Shown here: positions 1 through 6,580 of the stretch, piece by piece
How the letters are laid out: the number at the start of each line of letters is the position of its first letter
Position numbering within the stretch: position 1 is the stretch's first letter
DNA from: JALYSX01 sp035544315
GTDB taxonomy: Bacteria; Vulcanimicrobiota; Vulcanimicrobiia; Vulcanimicrobiales; Vulcanimicrobiaceae
DNA: 10,879 nt
Direction: 5' to 3'
NCBI GenBank assembly: GCA_035544315.1
Contig: DATKGB010000066.1
Span: 1 to 10,879, forward strand
Notes under the pieces: generated by a model
Databases searched by the model: none
Told to the model about the DNA's origin: nothing
The model's input: only the letters and a program-made list of their open reading frames with translations
Made by a program: the position numbers and the translations under genes

Positions 1-38
1 GGGGAGGAGGCGCGTTTGGGCGAAAGTCGACTTGGCAT
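1..38 (-). CDS. N-terminus of an unidentified gene running off the left edge
   Basis: Only the first 12 complete codons are in the window, reading MPSRLSPKRASS on the minus strand. The ATG occupies 38-36. A strong Shine-Dalgarno run (AGGGGG) lies 7 nt upstream, and a good promoter with a palindrome over its -10 lies just beyond it. I therefore accept the start although almost no protein is visible. A short basic, Ser-rich N-terminus says nothing firm about function. A palindrome on the promoter would suit an autoregulated transcription factor, but that is inference. Confidence 0.5.
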   Translation of the reverse strand, partial: MPSRLSPKRASS

Positions 39-57
39 TTTCGTACCCCCTTCGAGG

Positions 58-82
58 TATAGTCTAACCTGGTCTGACTATA
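58..82. promoter_or_regulatory. Palindromic operator candidate over the -10 of the left-edge gene
   Basis: TATAGTC (58-64) and GACTATA (76-82) form a perfect 7-bp inverted repeat with 11 bp between them. On the minus strand the right arm contains the -10 element, and the left arm lies just past the predicted start of transcription near 70. A protein bound here should block the promoter. The centre also holds TGGTCTGACTA, which fits the loose TnGTnnnACnA consensus of FadR-type GntR regulators. That match is weak evidence and the cognate regulator is unknown. Confidence 0.5.
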
Positions 83-105
83 TCAATATGCCTCACCTTC
101 GTCAA
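77..105 (-). promoter_or_regulatory. Sigma-70-type promoter for the left-edge gene
   Basis: On the minus strand, TTGACG (105-100) is followed after exactly 17 bp by TATAGT (82-77), which is preceded by TGA (extended -10). The predicted start of transcription is the A at 70, giving a 5' leader of about 32 nt before the ATG at 38. The -35 begins 6 bp after the stop codon of the upstream gene. Confidence 0.65.
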
Positions 106-111
106 GCCGAG

Positions 112-903
112 TCATTCCGAAATGCGCCTCATGCTTTCGGACAGGGATTCCAAACTCGTCCCGCCCGGCGACGCCAAACCATCGCGAACGAACCGAGGAC
201 TGCGAACCCACGCGGCGTCAACGATGGCATACACCTCGTCGACGTAGCGTTCGAAGAACGCCCACGTCATCGTGTAGCGCTCTCCCCAAGAAATCAACGT
301 AGCGCCATCGTCGTCGTACCCCGTCAGCACGACCGCGTGCCCACCCTCCATCGCCTGCCGTCCCGCGCGCACGTCCCACACTTTCGGCGGCACGTTGCGC
401 GACGAAGTAATATACGACGGCATCCCTAGCCCGATATATGCGACCCCCGAGTTGTAGATCGTCCGTTTGACATCGTCAATATCGGCAACCGGCACCTCAA
501 CGAACCCAAGTATCTTATCCAGCCCCCGACCTTGCCGGATCGGCGCGCCGGACCGGTGAAGATATTTCAGCACGTGCTGCTCGACGCCGCCGGCATCGGA
601 ACTCGGGTCGCCCGGATCGTAACCGCAGGCCCGTTCGTACAACACCTTGGCGTCCTGGTCGTACTGCTTCTCGATCGCGCCCGAATGAAACGTCCATACC
701 TGACGCGCGTGATAATACGCCGCGCACGTACAGTCGCTGAGCTTATCGTTCAGCAGCATCCCGAGATCGCTGGGCATGTCGCGCGCGTAGTCGATCGCAT
801 CCGGAATGGCCGGAAGCTCGCGAACCGCGAGCAGTTCGCTCAGCCGCGGAACGCTCGGATCGTGCGCGCGCGGAAGCCGCCCCAGCAGCCGTTGCGGTTG
901 CAC
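112..903 (-). CDS. Papain-fold (C1-like) cysteine peptidase family protein
   Basis: Uncharacterised protein of about 263 residues with landmarks of the papain fold. Numbered from the longest possible start at 933, DCTCAAYYH places Cys70 where papain has its nucleophile. A DAGG segment (113-116) precedes a helix, as in C1 peptidases. GGHAVVLTGYDDDG supplies the catalytic-type His199, followed by the SWG segment (215-217). The residue before SWG is Ile, where papain has the catalytic Asn, so activity is uncertain. There is no clear signal peptide. I chose GTG at 903 because it follows GGGG and avoids overlap with the preceding gene; GTG at 933 would add 10 Arg-rich residues and overlap that gene by 20 bp. 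It is the last gene of the minus-strand series. Substrate and role are unknown. Confidence 0.75.
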   Translation of the reverse strand: MQPQRLLGRLPRAHDPSVPRLSELLAVRELPAIPDAIDYARDMPSDLGMLLNDKLSDCTCAAYYHARQVWTFHSGAIEKQYDQDAKVLYERACGYDPGDPSSDAGGVEQHVLKYLHRSGAPIRQGRGLDKILGFVEVPVADIDDVKRTIYNSGVAYIGLGMPSYITSSRNVPPKVWDVRAGRQAMEGGHAVVLTGYDDDGATLISWGERYTMTWAFFERYVDEVYAIVDAAWVRSPRFVRDGLASPGGTSLESLSESMRRISE

Positions 904-913
904 CGCGCCCCGT

Positions 914-1462
914 CTAGACGACCGCGGCGGCACGCAGCTTGAGAATCGTATTCCAGTTGCGCGCCGTTCCCGTCGTGTCGAGCTTTCGCTCGATCAGTCG
1001 CGCGGTTAGTCGCGATTCCCCAATCCCCGCCGGATAGACGGCATATAACTGCTTCCCGTCGAGACGCACGACTTCGGGGCCGACGATCGCCGCTTCCAGC
1101 GCCCGCGCGGCCGCCGCCGCCGGCGCCTTCTTTAGAAACACCACCACGAGATGGGCCGGGTCGTTCTCGGTCGCTTGCGCGAATGGATTTCGCCGTATCG
1201 CGCTCTCCCATTGCGCAACGTCCCGAACGAAGAACTCGGTACGAAGTCCCAGACGCTTCTCCGCTTCGGCCTCCAGCAACCGCTCCAGATCCGCCGCGCT
1301 TCGCTCGCTGGCAAACAGCAAATTCCCCGTCGCGATAATCGATCGCACGTCGCCCATGCCCAGGTCGACCGCAAACGCGCGAAGATCGGCCATCGCGATT
1401 TTCTTGGTCCCGCCGACGTTCAATGCGCGCAGCAGCGCAATGTACCCAGTCCGTGTCGCCAT
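914..1462 (-). CDS. DUF1697 domain-containing protein
   Basis: The 182-residue protein matches DUF1697 over its full length. The N-terminus has the family pattern YIALLRALNVGG (residues 7-18), then MADLRAF and IIATGNLLFAS. The C-terminus has AGIGESRLTA, followed by the characteristic TARNWNTILKL. The biochemical function of the family is unknown. The ATG at 1462 is preferred because it starts the conserved domain directly, is preceded by GAGAAG at Shine-Dalgarno distance, and leaves a 22-bp gap after the YihY gene; a start at 1522 would run into that gene. The short gap suggests cotranscription with the genes upstream. Confidence 0.85.
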   Translation of the reverse strand: MATRTGYIALLRALNVGGTKKIAMADLRAFAVDLGMGDVRSIIATGNLLFASERSAADLERLLEAEAEKRLGLRTEFFVRDVAQWESAIRRNPFAQATENDPAHLVVVFLKKAPAAAAARALEAAIVGPEVVRLDGKQLYAVYPAGIGESRLTARLIERKLDTTGTARNWNTILKLRAAAVV

Positions 1463-1484
1463 CGTCGGAGCTTCTCGGCCGAGG

Positions 1485-2279
1485 CTACACGCGCCCTGCG
1501 ACCGCGCGCGCCAACTCCGCACCCGCCAGGGCGGCCAAGCTCGAATAGTAGAGCCACACCAACAGCACGATCACGGAGCCGGCGTCGCCGTACGCGTTGC
1601 CGACGTTGGCATAGCGCAGGTACATCGCGAAGCCGACCTGACCGACGACCACCAGCCCGGTCGTCACCAGTGCGGCGATAAAGGCTTCTTTCCAGCGTGG
1701 ACGCGTCAGCGGCACGGTCCGATAGACGATCGTAAAGAACGCCAGCACGCAACCGGCAACGCCGACTAGCACGAACGCATGAACGAAAAGTCCGAAACGC
1801 AGGTTGAAGCGCGAAAGCGCTACGTCGGCAATCGCCAGTGCTAGGAATCCGGCAACGATCGCGATCAGCGCAATCGCCGCAATCAAACGTTGCCGCACCT
1901 GCGGCCAGAAGCCGCCCATCGTTCGCGCCGACTCTTCCCAGATCGTATCGATCGCGGATTCGAACTGGAGCGTCATGCCCAATCCACCCGCGAGCGCCAG
2001 GATCACGCCGATGACCACCGACAGGACGCCCGAACGCTGAGCCGTGCCGTGAGCGATGTGGAGGGCTTCGTTGGCGGCCGCTGCCCCGGCAACATCGGAA
2101 ATCCGCGCATAAAGTTCGCCGTCGGCCGATTGCCTGCCCAGGGCGATCGTCGCCACGACCATCAACAACAACAGGATCGGCGCCATCGCAAACAGCGCCG
2201 AGTACGCCAGCGCGGCTGCATGCTGGGTCAAGTTATGCCGCTGCCATCCCGTCCAAGCCGCCTTGAGAATCGCCTTCAC
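1485..2279 (-). CDS. yihY: YihY/BrkB family inner-membrane protein
   Basis: Integral membrane protein of 264 residues from the YihY/BrkB family, once misnamed ribonuclease BN. The N-terminal HAAALAYSALFAMAPILLLL is typical. About six hydrophobic segments are visible, near residues 27-47, 84-105, 132-153, 164-184, 199-219 and 233-256. The family block YRTVPLTRPRWKEAF links segments four and five. The last segment carries the signature GDAGSVIVLLVWLYYSSLAALAGAELARA. Members are proposed to be transporters or envelope factors, without a settled substrate. The GTG start at 2279 overlaps the tyrA stop as GTGA, implying translational coupling to the aromatic genes. No functional link to aromatic synthesis is evident, so it may simply be carried by the operon. 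Confidence 0.88.
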   Translation of the reverse strand: MKAILKAAWTGWQRHNLTQHAAALAYSALFAMAPILLLLMVVATIALGRQSADGELYARISDVAGAAAANEALHIAHGTAQRSGVLSVVIGVILALAGGLGMTLQFESAIDTIWEESARTMGGFWPQVRQRLIAAIALIAIVAGFLALAIADVALSRFNLRFGLFVHAFVLVGVAGCVLAFFTIVYRTVPLTRPRWKEAFIAALVTTGLVVVGQVGFAMYLRYANVGNAYGDAGSVIVLLVWLYYSSLAALAGAELARAVAGRV

Positions 2280-3046
2280 CGACGGTCGTCCAGCGCGTCG
2301 GCCGCCCTATCCAGGCGCGCGGCCAGCGCGCGCGCTTCGCGCGCAAGATCGGCGCGGTTGAGTTCGAAGATTTCGCGCCAAAGTTCCCGATCGCTCGCAC
2401 CGATGCGTCGCAACTCGCGCGCGACCGGCCCGCTCAATCCTTCGCGCGCGTCGGCATCCAGCTCTTGCAAACGCTCGACAAAGGCAAACGCCACCAACTG
2501 CGGCAGATGCGACGTCAGCGCGACCGTTCGATCGTGGAGCGCCGCGTCGATCGCGAACGGGCGCGCGCCCAGGGCGAGCGCGAACGATCGCAAACGGCCG
2601 TCCAGCCACTCGTCGCCGCTTGGAACGTAGGCCCACGATCGGTCCTCGAACAACCCCGCGTCGGCGGCCCCCGGCCCGCTGCGTTCGCGCCCGGCCATCG
2701 GATGCGACGCGACAAAGTTCTTCACGCCCAGCGCGGCCTGCACGATCGGCAGCTTGACCGACGCAACGTCGAACACCAACTCGGCTCGCACGGCCGGCAG
2801 ATCTCCCAAGCGATGGAGTTCTTCGATGGTCGCCAACGGCGGCACGGCAATCGTCACGACGTCTGCCCGCGCGATCACCCCGTCGCGGCCAACAACCGCA
2901 TCGAGCGCGCCGCGACGCAGGGCTTCTTCGGCCGCGGCGCCATCGGCATCGCAACCGACCACAAACCAGCCCTCCGAACGAGCCCGCAATCCAATCGAAG
3001 CGCCGATCAGCCCGGTACCGATGATTCCGAGAACGCGCTCGCTCAC
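2276..3046 (-). CDS. tyrA: Prephenate dehydrogenase
   Basis: Oxidatively decarboxylates prephenate to 4-hydroxyphenylpyruvate, the tyrosine branch, with NAD(P)+. The 256 residues start with a Rossmann fold: GTGLIGAS carries the GxGxxG loop (10-15) and strand two ends in GCDAD, whose acidic residue at 33 favours NAD. Further on are DVASVK (93-98), the catalytic-site block SHPMAGRERSG with His115, and TSHLPQLVA with His180. There is no C-terminal ACT domain, so Tyr feedback at this enzyme may be absent or rely on the active site. The GTG start at 3046 overlaps the aroH stop as GTGA and begins right at the Rossmann fold; a longer frame up to 3157 would add residues unlike the family and overlap aroH deeply. 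Confidence 0.93.
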   Translation of the reverse strand: MSERVLGIIGTGLIGASIGLRARSEGWFVVGCDADGAAAEEALRRGALDAVVGRDGVIARADVVTIAVPPLATIEELHRLGDLPAVRAELVFDVASVKLPIVQAALGVKNFVASHPMAGRERSGPGAADAGLFEDRSWAYVPSGDEWLDGRLRSFALALGARPFAIDAALHDRTVALTSHLPQLVAFAFVERLQELDADAREGLSGPVARELRRIGASDRELWREIFELNRADLAREARALAARLDRAADALDDRR

Positions 3047-3414
3047 GATGGCTTTCGGTGGAGGTCCGGTCGTAAGGAAGCCGCGCCGTCTAAGTATACG
3101 TGTTCGATCTCGTCCTGATTTCGATCGGTGTTGACGTGAACCAAGACGCGAATGCATTTGGGCAGCGAGCCCGGCACCGCGATCTCCGTAAAGTGCAGCA
3201 TCGGCACGTGGACCCAGCCCATCTCGCGCGCGCCCAGCGCCGGAAAGACGGCGCGCAAATCGGGCGTGAGACTAAACAAGACCGACGCGATCTCCTGGCT
3301 GTCGATATGGTTAGCGTCGATAATTGCCGTCAACAATTGCTTGGTGGCCGCCACGATCTCGTCGGCCCGATCGGATTGCACGGTGATCGCACCGCGAATG
3401 CCGCGCACGCGCAT
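3043..3414 (-). CDS. aroH: Chorismate mutase, AroH type (monofunctional)
   Basis: Rearranges chorismate to prephenate, the common precursor of Phe and Tyr. The 123 residues align end to end with the Bacillus subtilis AroH trimer enzyme (127 aa): VRGIRGAITV at the N-terminus, TPDLRAVFPA, KCIRV, and HVYLDGAASLRPDL near the C-terminus. The active-site residues are retained: Arg7, Glu77, Arg89, Tyr107 and Arg115, one less than B. subtilis numbering after a single-residue deletion. The position of B. subtilis Cys75 is His74. The ATG at 3414 shares its A with the aroA stop (TGATG). This protein supplies prephenate to both TyrA downstream and the dehydratase domain of the fusion enzyme upstream. Confidence 0.95.
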   Translation of the reverse strand: MRVRGIRGAITVQSDRADEIVAATKQLLTAIIDANHIDSQEIASVLFSLTPDLRAVFPALGAREMGWVHVPMLHFTEIAVPGSLPKCIRVLVHVNTDRNQDEIEHVYLDGAASLRPDLHRKPS

Positions 3415-4694
3415 CACGAGGCCGTCAGACTTGCCAACGTGGTGAAGAACTCCGGATAAGAGACCGCCGCACACTGCGCGTTCGCGATCGTCGTTTCGCC
3501 GCGCGCCACCAATCCCGCGACGGCGCCGGCCATCGCGATGCGATGATCGTCCTGCGGATCGACGGTCGCCCCAACCAGCCGCTGCGGCCCCACAATCGCA
3601 AAGCCGTCCTCGAACGTGTCGACCGTCGCGCCCATCGCTCGCAGGAAGCGCGCAACCGCTTCGATCCGATCGCTCTCCTTCACCCGCAATTCGGCCGCGC
3701 CACGCACGATAGTGCGCCCGCGCGCCTGCGTTGCGACCACCGCGAGCAGCGGCAACTCGTCCACCAATCCGGGCACGTCGTCCGCGCCCAATTCGATCGC
3801 GTTCAAAGCGGCCGTCGTAACGTAGATATCGGCAGCCGGTTCGCCGTCCCGCGCGCGCGGAACGATCGAAACGTTCGCACCCATCCGCTGCAGCGCTCGC
3901 ACGAACCCCATCCGCGTCGGGTTGGCTCCGACCTCACGCAGCACGATCGAAGCGCCGGGCACGATCGAGGCCGCCGCAATCCAAAACGCAGCCGACGATG
4001 CATCGCCGGGCACGCGCAAGAACGTCCCGCGCAGTTGTTGGCCGCCTTCGATGACGATCTCGTCGTCGCGCACGTCGATCCGCACGCCAAACATCGGCAG
4101 CATGCGCTCGGTGTGGTCGCGCGAGTTGAGCATACCGCGCAGGCGCGTCGTACCGCGGGCGCGCAATGCGGCCAGCAGCAACGCCGACTTCACTTGCGCG
4201 CTAGGAATGTGCAACTCGCAATCGGCACCCCGCAACGGCGTCCCTTCCACGTCCAACGGCGCCCTATTCCCGGCGGCGAGATGGACCCGCGCGCCCAGTT
4301 GTTCGAGCGGTTCGCTGACGCGCCGCATCGGCCGTTTGCTCAGGGAAGCGTCGCCCGTGAGACGAACGCGCGCACGGCCGCCGGCCAACGCCCCCATCAG
4401 CAGACGCATCGTCGTTCCGGAGTTCCCACAATCGACACTAACGCCATCCGCCTGCAGAGCGTCGGCCCCTCGACCCATAACGATCGCCGATTCTTCGTTG
4501 CGTGAAATCGCGACACCCAGCGTGCCCAGCGCGCGGATCGTGGACGCGACATCCTCGCCGCGAGGCAACCCGACGATGCGCGTCCACCCGCGAGCCAGGG
4601 CGCCCAAGATCAGCGCGCGATGCGCGATCGACTTGTCGCCGGGCACGCGGATGTCGCCGCGCAACCCCGCACCGCCGACGACGGCTGCATTCAC
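3414..4694 (-). CDS. aroA: 3-phosphoshikimate 1-carboxyvinyltransferase (EPSP synthase), class II type
   Basis: Transfers the enolpyruvyl group of phosphoenolpyruvate to shikimate 3-phosphate, the step before chorismate synthase. At 426 residues the length is normal. GDKS (19-22) and NSGTTMRL (91-98) form the substrate and PEP sites. VDELPLLAV holds the catalytic acid near Asp312, and RVKESDR follows with Lys339. Four motifs used to define class II (glyphosate-insensitive) enzymes are all present: GDKS, SAQVK (165-169), RDHTE (192-196) and NPTR (258-261). The position of E. coli Pro101 is Leu98, as in B. subtilis-like enzymes. Glyphosate tolerance is inferred, not shown. The GTG start at 4694 overlaps the stop of the fusion gene as GTGA. 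Confidence 0.96.
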   Translation of the reverse strand: MNAAVVGGAGLRGDIRVPGDKSIAHRALILGALARGWTRIVGLPRGEDVASTIRALGTLGVAISRNEESAIVMGRGADALQADGVSVDCGNSGTTMRLLMGALAGGRARVRLTGDASLSKRPMRRVSEPLEQLGARVHLAAGNRAPLDVEGTPLRGADCELHIPSAQVKSALLLAALRARGTTRLRGMLNSRDHTERMLPMFGVRIDVRDDEIVIEGGQQLRGTFLRVPGDASSAAFWIAAASIVPGASIVLREVGANPTRMGFVRALQRMGANVSIVPRARDGEPAADIYVTTAALNAIELGADDVPGLVDELPLLAVVATQARGRTIVRGAAELRVKESDRIEAVARFLRAMGATVDTFEDGFAIVGPQRLVGATVDPQDDHRIAMAGAVAGLVARGETTIANAQCAAVSYPEFFTTLASLTAS

Positions 4695-6481
4695 ACGCGC
4701 ACCGGCGCGTAAGGTGCCGCCGGCACGCGTTGCAGATCGGCGACGATCCGTGTGAAGTCTTCGAACGTCAGGGCCTGATCCTTATCGCTCTTAGCCTCGG
4801 ACGGATTAGGATGGACTTCGATCAGCAACCCGTCCGCCCCGACGGCCTTTGACGCCATGCACAACGGCGCGATCCAGCGGCGTACGCCCACCGCGTGACT
4901 GGGATCGACCAAAATCGGCAGGTGCGTGCGTTCCCGCAACACCGGCACGGCCGAGAGATCCAGCGTATTTCGCGTCGCCTGTTCGAACGTACGAATACCG
5001 CGCTCGCACAGCGCGACGTGCGGATTGCCCTCGGAGAGAATGTATTCCGCCGCCGACAGCACTTCTTCGATCGTCGCCGAGAGACCGCGCTTGAGCAGCA
5101 CCGGATGACCGCTGCGCCCGACCGCCTTGAGCAGATCGAAGTTTTGCATGTTGCGCGCGCCGATCTGCAGCATATCGACTTGGGCCGCCATGCGCTCGAC
5201 TTGATCGATCGTCATCACTTCGCTGATCGTCGGCAGACCGGTCGCACGGCCGGCTTCGGCCAGCAACGCGACGCCTTCCCAGCCCATGCCTTGAAACGCA
5301 TACGGACTGGTACGCGGCTTGAACGCACCGCCGCGCAGCATCACCGCGCCCGCGGCTTTGACCGCTTGCGCGGTGGCCATGATTTGCTCGCGCGACTCAA
5401 CCGAACACGGACCCCCGATGATGACGAACTCGCCGCCGCCGATCCGCACGCCGCCGACCTGCAACACCGTGCCGTGCGGTTTGGAATCCCGATCGACCCG
5501 CGGAAACTGCGCGGCTCCCTTGGGAGACTTGGCTGCCGTAGCGATGGGTTGCACGTAGGTCATCGCCGTCGTCGCGTGAGCCGCGCCGTCTGCGCCCTCG
5601 CCGCCGGCTTCGAGCGGATCGCCATCGTGCGCATCGTAGCTGCCCAAGATCGTCAACGTGCGCGCTTCGCGACGGATGCCGTCTAGCGCCTTAGCTACCG
5701 ATGCGTCGGCCGCGTCACCATCGAGATCGGCATAAAACACGTGATCGCTCGCGTGCCCGAGGCGCGGTTTGGATTCTAGCTTGCTGAGGTTGACTTTACC
5801 GGCATCCAAGTGACCCAGCGCGCGCGCCAACGTACCGGGCGCGTCGGCCAGCGTAAACACCAGCGAGGTCTTACGTCGCGCCGACGGTTGCAGATCGCGC
5901 AAAACGCCGGGCGCATCGATGCGCGGGCGCAAGATCAAGAATCGCGAAAACGTGCGCGGGTCGTCGGCGCAATGGCGCGCCAATTCCGTCAGATCGTAGA
6001 GCGCTGCCGCCGGGGCCGGAGCCAGCGCCGCAATCGAAGGATTCCCGCCGCGCGCGACCTCCCGCGCCGCAACGCCGGTATCTTCGCACGGAATCGCACG
6101 CGCCTGCGTCAACGACGCCAGAAAGCGTCCGCACTCCGCGATCACCAGCGGATGGGCCAACACCTCGCGCACGTCGGAAAGGCTCGCACCGCGCACGCCC
6201 AGCAGCCGATGATCGGTACGCATCAAAGCTTCGCCGATCGGCATCGCGTCGTACTCGGCCAGCAAATCGTAGGTTTCGCGCACGGTTCCAACGATCGCGT
6301 TCTCGATCGGCAGCACGCCGGCGTCGGCACGCAAGCCCGCTAACGAGGTTGCGACCTCGCGATACGACGGCACGCCGACCGTGCGAACGTCCAGACCGCG
6401 CGCGCCAAACCAAGCCTGCAGCACCAGCTGCGAGTAGGCACCGTCGACCCCCTGATAGACTGCCGTGATATGGCTGCTCAT
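4691..6481 (-). CDS. pheA/aroF: Fused prephenate dehydratase-ACT-DAHP synthase (type Ib)
   Basis: A 596-residue protein joining two enzymes. Residues 5-185 are prephenate dehydratase (prephenate to phenylpyruvate), with GVLPIENAIVGTV (55-67) and TFSRF (177-181), where Ser replaces the usual catalytic Thr of TRF. Residues 203-282 are an ACT domain with APGTLA and ESKP, variants of the Phe-binding GALV and ESRP motifs. A Gly/Ala-rich linker (284-335) follows. Residues 340-590 are type Ib DAHP synthase (erythrose 4-phosphate plus PEP to DAHP), with GGPCSVES, KPRTS (388-392) and VDPSHAVG. Metal ligands Cys359, His529, Glu555 and Asp566 keep the spacing of the Thermotoga maritima enzyme, whose own ferredoxin-like regulatory domain is missing. 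ATG at 6481 follows GAGGGG. An internal Met307 lacks a Shine-Dalgarno, so I read one fused protein. It is the first gene after the attenuator. Confidence 0.94.
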   Translation of the reverse strand: MSSHITAVYQGVDGAYSQLVLQAWFGARGLDVRTVGVPSYREVATSLAGLRADAGVLPIENAIVGTVRETYDLLAEYDAMPIGEALMRTDHRLLGVRGASLSDVREVLAHPLVIAECGRFLASLTQARAIPCEDTGVAAREVARGGNPSIAALAPAPAAALYDLTELARHCADDPRTFSRFLILRPRIDAPGVLRDLQPSARRKTSLVFTLADAPGTLARALGHLDAGKVNLSKLESKPRLGHASDHVFYADLDGDAADASVAKALDGIRREARTLTILGSYDAHDGDPLEAGGEGADGAAHATTAMTYVQPIATAAKSPKGAAQFPRVDRDSKPHGTVLQVGGVRIGGGEFVIIGGPCSVESREQIMATAQAVKAAGAVMLRGGAFKPRTSPYAFQGMGWEGVALLAEAGRATGLPTISEVMTIDQVERMAAQVDMLQIGARNMQNFDLLKAVGRSGHPVLLKRGLSATIEEVLSAAEYILSEGNPHVALCERGIRTFEQATRNTLDLSAVPVLRERTHLPILVDPSHAVGVRRWIAPLCMASKAVGADGLLIEVHPNPSEAKSDKDQALTFEDFTRIVADLQRVPAAPYAPVRV

Positions 6482-6484
6482 GAT

Positions 6485-6490
6485 CCCCTC
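6485..6490 (-). promoter_or_regulatory. Ribosome binding site of the pheA/aroF fusion gene
   Basis: GAGGGG lies 3 nt upstream of the ATG and directly after the terminator U-tract. It is not part of the terminator stem, so control by the leader should act on transcription rather than by hiding this site. Confidence 0.65.
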
Positions 6491-6527
6491 AAATAAAACA
6501 AGCCCCCGCCGGATCGGCGAGGGCTTG
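6491..6527 (-). terminator. Intrinsic terminator (attenuator) before the fusion gene
   Basis: In minus-strand RNA, the arm 6527-6516 pairs with 6510-6499 in a 12-bp stem with a 5-nt loop, followed at once by UUUUAUUU (6498-6491). The one imperfect position is a U-G wobble in this RNA but a C-A mismatch in plus-strand RNA, and only the minus strand has a U-tract, so the orientation is clear. It ends one base before the Shine-Dalgarno of the fusion gene, so it can only act on transcripts heading into the aromatic genes. Confidence 0.88.
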
Positions 6528-6580
6528 CGACTGCTGGTTCTACTTCCCTACGAAGCGCGCAAACGACCTCAGACCGACCC
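6511..6580 (-). promoter_or_regulatory. Antiterminator structure competing with the terminator
   Basis: Three colinear helices can form in minus-strand RNA. GGGUCGG (6580-6574) pairs with CCGAUCC (6517-6511), GAGG (6570-6567) with CCUC (6522-6519), and GUUUGCG (6564-6558) with CGCAAGC (6529-6523). That is 18 pairs, including two G-U pairs, broken only by a small internal loop and a 2-nt bulge. The 3' strand uses the whole 5' arm of the terminator, so the two folds exclude each other. The 5' strand begins at leader codon 19 and covers the stop codon, so a ribosome finishing the peptide would block it. A small GCCC/GGGU hairpin (6588-6577) could act as the pre-emptor. Confidence 0.72.

Noticed and set aside
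16..429. Plus-strand ORF across the left promoter region and the papain-fold gene
   Set aside because: It runs antisense through a recognisable gene and has an Arg/Pro/His-rich product. The sequence at 1-105 is better explained by a minus-strand promoter and gene start.
3543..4505. Long plus-strand ORF of 320 codons opposite aroA
   Set aside because: It is an antisense shadow of aroA: Arg/His/Pro-rich with no recognisable domain, while the minus frame encodes a full EPSP synthase.
5561..5563. Internal ATG (Met307) as a separate start for a stand-alone DAHP synthase
   Set aside because: There is no Shine-Dalgarno upstream, and the reading frame is continuous from the dehydratase and ACT domains through a flexible linker. 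A minor internal start cannot be excluded.
4895..5686. Plus-strand ORF of 263 codons opposite the DAHP synthase domain
   Set aside because: Antisense shadow with Arg/His-rich composition and no family features.
6499..6527. Terminator acting on plus-strand transcription
   Set aside because: In plus-strand RNA the stem has a C-A mismatch and no U-tract follows. The minus-strand version has a wobble pair and UUUUAUUU.
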